Made by a program: the position numbers and the translations under genes | Notes under the pieces: generated by a model | Databases searched by the model: none | What the model was told of the DNA's origin: nothing | Seen by the model: only the letters and a program-made list of their open reading frames with translations | Assembly (NCBI RefSeq): GCF_900104845.1 | Contig: NZ_FNSR01000002.1 | Location: forward strand, 1,550,001-1,614,000 | Direction of reading: 5' to 3' | DNA length: 64,000 nucleotides | From: Paraburkholderia caballeronis | GTDB taxonomy: Bacteria; Pseudomonadota; Gammaproteobacteria; Burkholderiales; Burkholderiaceae | Part shown: piece after piece, positions 18,656-26,373 of the stretch | How the letters are laid out: each line of letters starts with the position of its first letter | Position numbering within the stretch: the first letter of the stretch is position 1

Positions 18656-18683
18656 GATTGGCCACTACCGATTGGCCACTACC
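18656..18683. repeat. Perfect 14-bp tandem duplication upstream of yaiI
   Basis: GATTGGCCACTACC occurs twice in direct succession, 57 bp before the yaiI start codon. Each unit contains TGGCCA. It lies about 690 bp from the 8-bp expansion in the dapF paralogue, so this stretch appears prone to replication slippage. Confidence 0.85.
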
Positions 18684-18739
18684 GGAAACGAGCGTCGGCG
18701 ATAATAAGGCCACTCCCTCTTTCTGCTGGAAATGCCGCG

Positions 18740-19207
18740 ATGCAAGTGCTGGTTGATGCGGACGCCTGCCCGGTCGCCGTCAAGGACATACTGTTTCGGG
18801 CCGCGCGGCGCGTCGAAATAAGCGTAACGCTGGTCGCGAACCAGTATCTGCGCACGCCGCCGTCGCGTTTCATCAAGGCGTTGCAGGTGCCAGCGGGTTT
18901 CGACGCCGCCGATAACCGCATCGTCGAACTGGTCGCGAGCGGCGACCTCGTGATTACGGCGGACATCCCGCTTGCCGCCGCCGCGCTCGACAAGGGCGCT
19001 CATGTGCTCGATCCGCGCGGCAACTGGTTCACTCGCGAGAACATCCAGGAGCGCCTGACGATGCGCGACGTGCTGGATCAGCTACGCACTTCGGGCGTCG
19101 ATACCGGCGGCCCCGCACCGTACACCCCGCAGGACAGCAAGGCGTTCGCCGGTCAACTGGACCGCTTTCTTGCGCGCCACGGCTCGCGGCCAGGGGGCGT
19201 CGCCTGA
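18740..19207 (+). CDS. yaiI: YaiI/YqxD family protein (DUF188)
   Basis: A 155-aa protein spanning the whole DUF188 family: VLVDADACPVAVKDILFRAARR at the N-terminus, a middle GDLVITADIPLAAAALDKGA and DPRGNWFTRENIQERLTMRD. The conserved acidic residues (DADACP, DNRIVE, TADIPLA) match the PIN-like nuclease fold proposed for this family, but no reaction is established. The ATG at 18740 begins the conserved segment. The stop overlaps the start of the next open frame (TGATG), suggesting that the pair was once co-translated. Confidence 0.9.
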   Translation: MQVLVDADACPVAVKDILFRAARRVEISVTLVANQYLRTPPSRFIKALQVPAGFDAADNRIVELVASGDLVITADIPLAAAALDKGAHVLDPRGNWFTRENIQERLTMRDVLDQLRTSGVDTGGPAPYTPQDSKAFAGQLDRFLARHGSRPGGVA

Positions 19208-19389
19208 TGCGTGCGGCCCGGCCATCGAAGCTGCTTTTCCTGCCCGGCGCATCCGGTCACACGGCGTTCTGGCAACCACTGGCGGATCGACTGACGGAGC
19301 GAGCCGGGAAGACGATCCTCGCTTATCCGGGGTTCGGCCGGGAGCCGGCTGTCGCGGATGTCGACAGTTTCGACGGCCTCGTCCGCTGA
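19207..19389 (+). pseudogene. N-terminal stub of an alpha/beta hydrolase (truncated)
   Basis: Sixty codons encode KLLFLPGASGHTAFWQPLADRLTERAGKTILAYPGFGREPAV, the first strand, oxyanion-hole region and helix of an alpha/beta hydrolase. The frame then stops after VDSFDGLVR, well before any nucleophile elbow; intact relatives are several times longer. Its ATG overlaps the yaiI stop. The loss point coincides with the loss point of an opposite-strand gene (next entry), which suggests one deletion removed both 3' ends. Confidence 0.7.
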
Positions 19390-19532
19390 CGCGCCGCACA
19401 GTCCAGAATGACTTTGGCCGGCGCACGCACGGTCACGGAATGGATTGCCTGGAAATCGAAATGCGGGAGAAGATCGGCTGATAGCTTCGTCGAGGATTTC
19501 AAAGGCATCCTGCATATCGGCGCGGACAGCAT
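19390..19532 (-). pseudogene. N-terminal stub of a DUF2867-like protein (truncated)
   Basis: On the minus strand the frame starting at 19532 (or the Met codon at 19508) encodes LSADLLPHFDFQAIHSVTVRAPAKVILDCAA. This resembles the N-terminus of the DUF2867/SRPBCC-like proteins common in Burkholderia (a F-D-F...H...V.APA pattern). From about 19394 downward the frame runs into the antisense of the hydrolase stub and loses any resemblance. No full protein can be made. The family match is from memory and tentative. Confidence 0.45.
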
Positions 19533-19556
19533 GCGAAGCCGGCTGTCGATAAGCGC

Positions 19557-20498
19557 CTATTGCCCATGCCGCATATACAGAAGCAGCAGCGACAACGATA
19601 CGAGCGACCCGAGCGTCGACAGCAGGATGGTACGGGATGCGACGCCGGCTTCCCGTCGATAGAACTCCGCGAGCATGAACGGGCCGGTCCCGGTGGGCAG
19701 CGCGGCGAGCACGACGGTCATCTGGACCAGCGAGACCGGCAACGCAAACACCCGCGCCGCGAGCCACCATGCGAGCAACGGCTGCACGATCAGTTTGGCC
19801 CCGGCAAGGAGCAGCGAACTGCGCGCCACGCCGCCGGCGGGGCGGCGTTCCGCGAGAAACAGCCCCAGGCTGATGAGCGCACACGGACTGGCCGCGCCGC
19901 TCAGCAGCTTCAGGAAGGTCTCCGCGCTGCCCGGCAGCCTGAACTGGGCGGCGGAGACCAGCACGCCGGCTATCGGCGAAACGATCAGCGGGTTGCGGGC
20001 GAGCGACGTCAGCACCTTCAGCCCGAGCTTGTGCGGTCTGCGCTCCGACTGCAGGCTGATCTCGATGAGCACGATGGCGATCGCAAACAGCGCGCAGGCG
20101 ATCAGGATGGTCGCGATCGTGGTCGGCGTCAGGCTGCTTGAGCCGAATGCAATCAGGCACAGCGGAAAGCCGATGTAGCCGGTATTGGGGTAGGCGGCGG
20201 CGATGGCGTCGATGCTGGCGTCGGCGAGGTGGAGTCCGCCCGCCATGCGCAGCGCGAGAATCAGTACGAACACGCCGGCGCCCGCGATCCAGAACGTGGC
20301 GATAAACGCCGGTTGATCGAGTTGCTGCCAGGTGGCGTGCGCCATCGTGTCGAACAGCAGCGCGGGCAGCGCGAGCCATACGACGAAGCGGTTCAACTCG
20401 GACGCGGCAGTGGGGCCGAGCACGGCGCGGCGCCGGCAGACGAAGCCGGCGAGAATCAAGGCGAAGATCGGAATGAGGATTTCAAGGGTGGATAACAT
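19557..20498 (-). CDS. AEC family transporter (auxin-efflux-carrier type)
   Basis: A 313-aa membrane protein with about ten hydrophobic helices in two five-helix halves. The family pattern is visible: an N-terminal LEILIPIFALILAGFVCRR, the internal AAAYPNTGYIGFPL motif after helix 4, NPLIVSPIAGVLVS at the repeat boundary and PTGTGPFMLAEFY near the end. AEC members in proteobacteria move small carboxylates such as malonate or malate; the substrate here is unknown. It is divergent from the LysR gene at 20600, which is the likely regulator. Confidence 0.88.
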   Translation of the reverse strand: MLSTLEILIPIFALILAGFVCRRRAVLGPTAASELNRFVVWLALPALLFDTMAHATWQQLDQPAFIATFWIAGAGVFVLILALRMAGGLHLADASIDAIAAAYPNTGYIGFPLCLIAFGSSSLTPTTIATILIACALFAIAIVLIEISLQSERRPHKLGLKVLTSLARNPLIVSPIAGVLVSAAQFRLPGSAETFLKLLSGAASPCALISLGLFLAERRPAGGVARSSLLLAGAKLIVQPLLAWWLAARVFALPVSLVQMTVVLAALPTGTGPFMLAEFYRREAGVASRTILLSTLGSLVSLSLLLLYMRHGQ

Positions 20499-20549
20499 CG
20501 GGTAACACCGAATCGACAGGCAGGCCGCAAGGATAGGGTCTGCGAACGA

Positions 20550-20591
20550 TATAATCCAATACCGTTTAAGGCATCTGGCAATACGTTTTTT
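20550..20591 (+). promoter_or_regulatory. Promoter and direct-repeat operator candidate between AEC and LysR genes
   Basis: A consensus TATAAT lies at 20550-20555 on the plus strand, with no good -35 box, as expected for an activator-dependent promoter. Just downstream CAATACCGTTT (from 20557) is repeated as CAATACGTTT (from 20579), 22 bp apart, which puts the copies on the same face of the helix. Assignment to the LysR protein encoded at 20600 is inferred. Confidence 0.4.
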
Positions 20592-20599
20592 GCATCGTC

Positions 20600-21463
20600 A
20601 TGGACATCAAGCCGCTGCGCTACTTCGTTACGCTCGCCCAAACCCGCCACTTCGGACGGGCCGCGGCCCTGCTGCATATTTCGCAGCCGCCGCTCAGCAG
20701 GCAACTCGCGGCACTGGAAGCCGATCTCGGCGTCCGGCTGGTCGAGCGCAGCCCGCATAGCGTGACGCTCACCGCGGCGGGCGAGCGGTTCTATGGCGAT
20801 GCGCGGGCGATTCTCGCCGCGCTCGACCAGGCGAGGAGCAACGCGCGCGCCGTCGCTTCCGGCGTGGCCGGCACGCTGACGATCGGCTTCACGATGTGCG
20901 CGGCGTACAGCGTGGTGCCGGGTTATGCCAGGAGGTTCGGCTCGAAATTCCCGGAAGTCACGTTGAATCTGCGCGAGGTGGTGTCGAACGACCTGTCGGC
21001 GCAGGTGCTCAATGGCCAGATCGATGCGGCGATCCTGTTTCCCGGGACGAACGAACGAGGGCTGGCTTCGCGGATGCTGATCAGCGAACCGCTGTGCGTG
21101 GCGCTTTCGCGCGAGCATCCGATGGCGCGCTCGCGCACGCTGAAGATCGCCAGGCTGGCCGGGCAGCCGTTCGTGCTGGCGGCGACCGAGGTCGCGCCGA
21201 CGCTGCGCGCGGCGATCATGGAGCACTGTCGAAGCAGCGGCTTCGAGCCGGACATCCGCTTCGAGGTTCAGTTGCAGCAGACGGTGTTGAGCCTCGTAAA
21301 CGAAGGGGTGGGCGTGGCGCTGGTTCCCGCGTCGATGAGCAAGGTGCAGCTTGAGGGCGTCGTGTTCAGGAAGCTGGAGAATGCGCCGCTGGTCGATCAG
21401 GTGCTGTTATGGTCGTCAGCGAACCGGAACCCGTGCCTGCAAACTTTCCTCGATATGGTGTAG
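20600..21463 (+). CDS. LysR-family transcriptional regulator (BenM/CatR-like)
   Basis: A 287-aa regulator. The N-terminal HTH reads LRYFVTLAQTRHFGRAAALLHISQPPLSRQLAALEADLGVRLVERSPHSVTLT, characteristic of the BenM/CatM/CbbR-like subgroup. The effector domain includes GTLTIGFTMCAAYSVVPGYARRF and VNEGVGVALVPASM. It is divergent from the AEC transporter with 101 bp between starts, so it probably controls that transporter in response to its substrate. Confidence 0.9.
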   Translation: MDIKPLRYFVTLAQTRHFGRAAALLHISQPPLSRQLAALEADLGVRLVERSPHSVTLTAAGERFYGDARAILAALDQARSNARAVASGVAGTLTIGFTMCAAYSVVPGYARRFGSKFPEVTLNLREVVSNDLSAQVLNGQIDAAILFPGTNERGLASRMLISEPLCVALSREHPMARSRTLKIARLAGQPFVLAATEVAPTLRAAIMEHCRSSGFEPDIRFEVQLQQTVLSLVNEGVGVALVPASMSKVQLEGVVFRKLENAPLVDQVLLWSSANRNPCLQTFLDMV

Positions 21464-21646
21464 CGGCGCCGCCGCCGCGAAGAACGCCATCGCAGGCGGG
21501 CGCGCGAACACGACGCTCAGCGCCAACTCCACGGCCCCGGCGAAACCCGGCAACGCGAGATGCCGTCGACGCTCGCCGGTGCGGTCCGAATCGAAGCGGA
21601 TGTTCGTTCTCCAGAACCGCTTGCCGCCGCAGGCTCGCCCGATCCG

Positions 21647-22540
21647 CTACGCACTGTCGCGGACAGCGGCCGTACGCGCCTCGATCGCGCGCAGCACCGC
21701 GACCATGTCCTCGTGCCCATGGCCGAGTCTTTCGGTCTCGCCGTACAGCGCGAAACAGACGTCGAGCAGCGGCGAAGCGATCGCGACGCCGCGCGCCGCC
21801 TCGGCCACGAGGCGGCTGTTCTTCAGTACGTCGGAAATTGCCGCCTGCACGTTGAAGTCCTGCGTGGCGAGCTTGTCGATCTTGATGCGCGAGACGTCGC
21901 TCGCCATCGGTCCGGCGTTGAGCACCTTCGCGAACAGCGCGAGATCGATGCCGTGGCGCTGCGCGAAATGCGTGGCCTCGGTGAGGCCAGTGACCATCGT
22001 GATGAGGAACAGATTCACCGCGAGTTTCATCGTCAACGCGGACGGCACCGCGCCGCACACGAAGCTGTCGCGGTAGACCGGCTTGACGAGCGCGCGCACC
22101 GCATCGACGTCCTCGGGCTCGCCGGCCAGCATGACGACGAGCTGGCCGGCTTCCGCGGGCTTGCGCGAGCCGGAAACGGGCGCTTCGACGTAGCGGCCGC
22201 CGGCGGCTTCGATGTCGTTGGCAAGCGCGCGCGAGTGTTCGGCCGACGTCGTGCCCATGTGCACGATCGTGTGGTCCTTCATGCGCGCGGCGAAGGCGGG
22301 CGTGCCGCGTCCGAGCACGTCGTCGTTGGCGCGCTCGCTGGCGAGCATCAGGATCACCGTGCGGCATTGCGCGAACACGTCGTCGAGTTCGTCGGCCGCG
22401 TGCGCGCCGGCCGCGCGCAACGCATCGTAGCTGTCCTTCGAACGGCTCCAGACGACGAGCGGCGTGCCGGCCCGCGCGAGATTGAGCGCCATCGGCGTAC
22501 CCATCACGCCCAGCCCGATGAAGCCCGTTTTCACCTGCAT
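21647..22540 (-). CDS. NAD(P)-dependent beta-hydroxyacid dehydrogenase (3-hydroxyisobutyrate dehydrogenase family)
   Basis: A 297-aa oxidoreductase. The N-terminal Rossmann fingerprint is [20 protein letters not shown], followed by the family substrate motif [23 protein letters not shown] and the catalytic-lysine helix [15 protein letters not shown], where Lys is the catalytic residue. These enzymes oxidise 3-hydroxyisobutyrate, tartronate semialdehyde or related acids. The ATG at 22540 is chosen because AGGAG lies 7 nt upstream; longer open frames exist but lack a site. The upstream gap holds a palindrome at 22740 that shares a core with the LysR promoter. Confidence 0.88.
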   Translation of the reverse strand: MQVKTGFIGLGVMGTPMALNLARAGTPLVVWSRSKDSYDALRAAGAHAADELDDVFAQCRTVILMLASERANDDVLGRGTPAFAARMKDHTIVHMGTTSAEHSRALANDIEAAGGRYVEAPVSGSRKPAEAGQLVVMLAGEPEDVDAVRALVKPVYRDSFVCGAVPSALTMKLAVNLFLITMVTGLTEATHFAQRHGIDLALFAKVLNAGPMASDVSRIKIDKLATQDFNVQAAISDVLKNSRLVAEAARGVAIASPLLDVCFALYGETERLGHGHEDMVAVLRAIEARTAAVRDSA

Positions 22541-22739
22541 GTCGTGTCTCCTGGAGAGATCGAAGGTATCGCGCCCGTCTTTGCGAGCGATCGGCGGGTT
22601 CGTACGACCCGCGAAGTCGAGACGGCGTGCGTGGCGGCTCGCGCGGTTTCCCGCGAGCGCAAACCGGAGACGCATCATCGGGTCATTAAAGCGCGGGCAG
22701 CCGATCCCGATCAAGCGAGCTTTTTGCGCGATTCGCATG

Positions 22740-22754
22740 CGCATGACTCATGCG
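22740..22754. promoter_or_regulatory. Palindrome CGCATGA-C-TCATGCG, candidate operator
   Basis: A perfect 15-bp palindrome about 200 bp upstream of the hydroxyacid dehydrogenase start. Its core TGACTCATG recurs exactly at 23722-23730, just before the LysR gene start. Two copies, one before the regulator and one before a neighbouring enzyme gene, are what an autoregulating LysR protein would need. A CGCATGCG word also lies at 22763-22770. Confidence 0.45.
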
Positions 22755-22777
22755 AGCGTGGACGCATGCGAGACGAA

Positions 22778-23716
22778 CTATGCGGGCAGACCGAATCGAC
22801 CGGCACTGTCCGCGCGCGCTTCATCGAGTATCCAGCCGACCACCGCGCGCACGTCGTCGCGCGGCTCCGCGTCCGCCTGATGAAGCCAGTACGCGTAACC
22901 GGTCGGCCGTCCTGCGCCGGCCTCGCCGATTGCGATCAGGCGGCCGTCCGCGAGCATCGGCTGAACCAGCGCGACGCGGCCGAGCGCGATGCCGCGTCCG
23001 GCGAGCGCCGCCTGAATCACCTGATCGTATTGATTGAAGCGCAGCACGCCGCGCGGCCGCACGGCATCGAGCCCGTATGCGCGCAGCTGATCGGACCAGT
23101 GCAGCAGCGGGCGGCGCGGGCCGTCGAATTCGATCAGCGCGTGCCGCGCGAGCGTCTTTGCATCGAGCGTCTTCACGGCGAGCGACGGATGCGCGACCGG
23201 CACCACGTATTCGTCGTACAGGCGCACGGCCGCGCCGGGCGCGAACGACGCGCCGCCGGCGGGCGCATAACGCAGCGCCAGATCGACGCCTTCCGCGTGC
23301 AGGTCGAGCACCTTGTCGGACGCCGCGACGCGCAGATCGATGTCCGGATGCAGGCGCTGTAGCGCGCCGAGCCGCGGCAGCAGCCACAACCCCGCCACGC
23401 CGATGCTCGCTGTGATCGTCACCGGCTGCCGCGTCTGCGGCTCACCGAGCGAGCCCACGATCTCCTGAAGCTGTTGAATCGCGCCGTCCGCGACCCGCAG
23501 CAGACGCTCGCCCTCGGGCGTCAGCGAGATCGAGCGATAACCGCGGTTCAGCAGGCGCACGCCGAGCATCGTCTCCAGCGTATAAATCTGGCGGCTCACC
23601 GCGGACTGCGTGAGGCAAAGGTCCTCGGCGGCGCGCGTGATGCTCATGCGGCGGCAAACCGCGACGAACCCGCGGATGAAATCGAGCGAAGGCAGCTTCG
23701 CGAGCGGTGCTGGCAT
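22778..23716 (-). CDS. LysR-family transcriptional regulator (GcvA-like)
   Basis: A 312-aa regulator of the GcvA/AmpR subgroup: LPSLDFIRGFVAVCRRMSITRAAEDLCLTQSAVSRQIYTLETMLGVRLLNRGYRSISLTPEG. The effector domain contains VTITASIGVAGLWLLPRLGALQRLHPDIDLRVAASD and DLALRYAPAGG. It lies upstream of the hydroxyacid dehydrogenase on the same strand and is divergent from the alpha/beta hydrolase gene at 23787, with only 70 bp between them. Either or both could be its targets; the shared TGACTCATG words favour the dehydrogenase as well as self-control. Confidence 0.9.
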   Translation of the reverse strand: MPAPLAKLPSLDFIRGFVAVCRRMSITRAAEDLCLTQSAVSRQIYTLETMLGVRLLNRGYRSISLTPEGERLLRVADGAIQQLQEIVGSLGEPQTRQPVTITASIGVAGLWLLPRLGALQRLHPDIDLRVAASDKVLDLHAEGVDLALRYAPAGGASFAPGAAVRLYDEYVVPVAHPSLAVKTLDAKTLARHALIEFDGPRRPLLHWSDQLRAYGLDAVRPRGVLRFNQYDQVIQAALAGRGIALGRVALVQPMLADGRLIAIGEAGAGRPTGYAYWLHQADAEPRDDVRAVVGWILDEARADSAGRFGLPA

Positions 23717-23721
23717 GCGTG

Positions 23722-23730
23722 TGACTCATG
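23722..23730. promoter_or_regulatory. TGACTCATG word before the LysR gene, second copy of the 22740 motif
   Basis: The nine bases match the centre of the palindrome at 22740-22754 exactly. The flanks (GCGTG on the left, GGAA on the right) make it an imperfect dyad. It lies a few bases upstream of the LysR start codon, in the 70-bp divergent region shared with the hydrolase gene. Confidence 0.4.
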
Positions 23731-23786
23731 GGAATGTGGCGAAAAGATTGATTGAGCCGCGCGGCGCGGTCAAGTGAAATCGCGGT

Positions 23787-24836
23787 ATGTCGACCCCCAT
23801 GAGGAACGCGTTCATGTCAGTGTCCGGTCCGGACGAACCGCAGCCGGCCGAAATCGCCGTGGCCGCCGCCGACGGGTATCCGATCCGCGGTTACGTGTGG
23901 CGGCATGACTCGCCGCCGGAGAGCGGAGGCGTTCGCCCGGTGGCGATCGTCAACGCGGCGACGTCGGTGCGCTGCCGCTACTATTTCCGCTTCGCGGCGT
24001 GGCTGCATCGTCACGGGTATGACGCGCTGGTCTACGACTATCGCGGCATCGGCGTGTCGCGTCCCGCCGATCTAGCGACGCTCGACGCAAGCTGGCTCGA
24101 CTGGGGCGAGCGCGATTTCGACGCGGTGCTGCGCTACGTGCGCGCCCGGTTTCCCGCGCAGCCGATCGACGTGGTCGGGCATAGCATCGGCGGCTTTCTG
24201 ATCGGGCTCTCGCCGTCGAACCCGCTGATTCGCCGCGTCTTCACGATGGGGGCGCAGTACGCGTACTGGCGCGACTATGCGCGATCGAGCCTGCCGTCGA
24301 TGCTATGGAAATGGCATGTCGTGATGCCGGCGCTCACGCGTTTATACGGCTATTTTCCGGCGTCGCGGCTGGGATGGATGGAGGACACGCCGCGCGGCGT
24401 CGTGCAGGCGTGGAGCCGCAGCCGCGCGCGCTTCGAGGACGGTTTTATTCGAGGACCGTTCGCGCGTCCGGCCGAACAGCGGGCCGGACTCGTTGCCCGC
24501 TTCGCCGGACTCACCGCGCCGATCCTCGCGGTCAGCGTCACCGACGATCCGTTCGGGACGACGCCCGCGATCGAACGGGCGCTGCGGTATTTCACGCAGA
24601 GCCGGACGGTGCATCTGCGGCTTGCGCCCGCGTCGATCGGCGAGCAGCGCATCGGGCATTTCGCGTTTTTCAACAGCCGCTATGAGTCGAGCCTGTGGCC
24701 GGTCGCGCTGCGCTGGCTGACGACCGGGGACGTGCCGCCCGACTTGGCGGCGAGCGTCGTTTCCGTGCGAAACGCGCCTGAAACACGGGATGGCGGCGGT
24801 GGCGAAGAAGCGGCGGTCGAGCGGGAGAACGCATGA
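23787..24836 (+). CDS. Alpha/beta hydrolase (serine aminopeptidase S33-like)
   Basis: A 349-aa hydrolase. The N-terminal part ADGYPIRGYVWRHD...VAIVNAATSVRCRYYFRFAAWLHRHGYDALVYDYRGIGVSRP matches a group of putative hydrolases similar to S33 peptidases. The nucleophile elbow is GHSIGG near residue 132, an Asp candidate lies in VSVTDDPFGT, and His in IGHFAFF. The last ~30 residues are low-complexity. Several Met codons (23787, 23799, 23814) are possible starts and none has a clear ribosome site. The substrate is unknown. Confidence 0.8.
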   Translation: MSTPMRNAFMSVSGPDEPQPAEIAVAAADGYPIRGYVWRHDSPPESGGVRPVAIVNAATSVRCRYYFRFAAWLHRHGYDALVYDYRGIGVSRPADLATLDASWLDWGERDFDAVLRYVRARFPAQPIDVVGHSIGGFLIGLSPSNPLIRRVFTMGAQYAYWRDYARSSLPSMLWKWHVVMPALTRLYGYFPASRLGWMEDTPRGVVQAWSRSRARFEDGFIRGPFARPAEQRAGLVARFAGLTAPILAVSVTDDPFGTTPAIERALRYFTQSRTVHLRLAPASIGEQRIGHFAFFNSRYESSLWPVALRWLTTGDVPPDLAASVVSVRNAPETRDGGGGEEAAVERENA

Positions 24837-24892
24837 GACGTCGCGAACCTGTGCAACGGCGTGACGGCGGCCTCCTTGCGCCGGCGCGTCCG

Positions 24893-26371
24893 CTAACGAG
24901 GCGTCAGCGCAACCGGCGAATCGGCGCGATAACCGCCGCCTAGCGCCTTCGCCAGCGCGATTTCCTGGCTGATGCGCTGCCCGTCGATCTCCAGCAGCGC
25001 CACCTGTTCCGCGATCACCGGCTCCCGCGCCTCCAGCGCGGCCAACTGGCTGGCGAGCCCGCGTCGATAATGCGCTTCGGCGCTGTCGCGCGCGAACGAG
25101 ACCGCCCCTATCTTTTCCGCCTGTAATTGCGCATCGGCGTCGAGGTCCTGCAGGCGGCTGCCGGTGATCGCGACGTCGCGCACGGCGTCGAGCACCGCCT
25201 GGTTGTACTGCTCGATCAGCATGTTGCTCGCCGTGCGCGCGCCGCCGAGATTCGCGTTCAGGCGGCCGCCGTCGAAGACCGGCAGATACAGCCCGGGGAT
25301 GACATTGATCTGCTGGCTCGCGTGCGTGAACAACTCGCCGAGGTGCAGCGCGTTGACACCGAAAAAAGCCTTGATGTCGAAGCTCGGATAAAACGCGGCT
25401 TTGGCGGCGTCGATCCGGTCGAACGACGCCTGCACGTACCAGCGCAGCGCCTGGAGGTCGGGGCGGCGCGCGAGCAGTTCATAAGACAGCGTGGACGGCA
25501 GCGCGGCGCGCGATGCCGGCAAACTCGTCGGCTCGATGTGGGGAAGATCGTCCGCGCCGGCTCCGATCAGCGCGCGCAGCGACTCGCGCAACTGCGTGAC
25601 CTGTCCGCGCGTGTGGACGATTTGCTGCGCGACGGCCAGTTGCCGGCCGCGCGCGGTCTCGACGGCCGTCTGCGGTTCGAGGCCGCGCGCGGCGCGCGCG
25701 TCGTGTGCATCGATCGCGAATGCGGCGATCTGTTGCGACTGCCCGAGGAGATCGAGCAGCGCGTAACGTGTCTGGATTCCGTAATAAATCTGCGCGACGT
25801 CCGCGGACAACTCCAGTTCGACCGCCGCCGTTTCCGCCAGCCGCGCGTTCCGCACGCCGAGCGCCGCCGCGACCTGCGCGCGCTGTTTGCCCCACAGATC
25901 GACGTTCAGGCTCGCGCCGAGGCCGACGATGCCCGACGTGTACCACGGGCCGGAGACGCCTAGCGCGGGATCGTCGAGTGCATAGGGGCCGAGAAATCCG
26001 TTCGCTGAAACGTGCTGGCGGTCGAGCAGGCCGAGCGCGACGACCTGCAGGTCCGTGCCGGCCTTGACCAGTTCGACGTCCGATCGCGCCTGGGCGACGC
26101 GCGTGCGCGCGATCGCCATCGTCGGCGCGCCGGCGAGCGCGCGGCCGATCAGCGCGTCGAGTTGCGCATCGCCGTACACGGTCCACCAGCGCGCGGACGG
26201 CCAGCCGTCGCGCGCGAGGTGGATATCGTCCGCGAGACGGATGTTTTCGGCGGCGATCGGCGCGCGGGGTGCGCTGTCGTGATGGATCAGCGCGCAGCCG
26301 GACAGGACCCATGCGAGCGGACCGACGAGCAGGCGGCGCAACGGTGTAGCCGGACGAAGGCGGGTGCGCAT
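24893..26371 (-). CDS. Outer-membrane efflux factor (NodT/OprM type lipoprotein)
   Basis: A 492-aa protein with a lipobox near residue 25 (LAWVLSGC), so it is probably an outer-membrane-anchored lipoprotein. Two homologous OEP repeats follow, with family blocks WWTVYGDAQLDALIGRAL, LGASLNVDLWGKQRAQV, LARRPDLQALRW and YPSFDIKAFFG. It forms the outer channel of a tripartite pump. The ATG at 26371 lies 2 bp after the stop of the FUSC gene, so it is the last gene of a five-gene operon. The encoded pump partners are the HlyD-type and FUSC proteins. Confidence 0.93.
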   Translation of the reverse strand: MRTRLRPATPLRRLLVGPLAWVLSGCALIHHDSAPRAPIAAENIRLADDIHLARDGWPSARWWTVYGDAQLDALIGRALAGAPTMAIARTRVAQARSDVELVKAGTDLQVVALGLLDRQHVSANGFLGPYALDDPALGVSGPWYTSGIVGLGASLNVDLWGKQRAQVAAALGVRNARLAETAAVELELSADVAQIYYGIQTRYALLDLLGQSQQIAAFAIDAHDARAARGLEPQTAVETARGRQLAVAQQIVHTRGQVTQLRESLRALIGAGADDLPHIEPTSLPASRAALPSTLSYELLARRPDLQALRWYVQASFDRIDAAKAAFYPSFDIKAFFGVNALHLGELFTHASQQINVIPGLYLPVFDGGRLNANLGGARTASNMLIEQYNQAVLDAVRDVAITGSRLQDLDADAQLQAEKIGAVSFARDSAEAHYRRGLASQLAALEAREPVIAEQVALLEIDGQRISQEIALAKALGGGYRADSPVALTPR

Positions 26372-26373
26372 CG

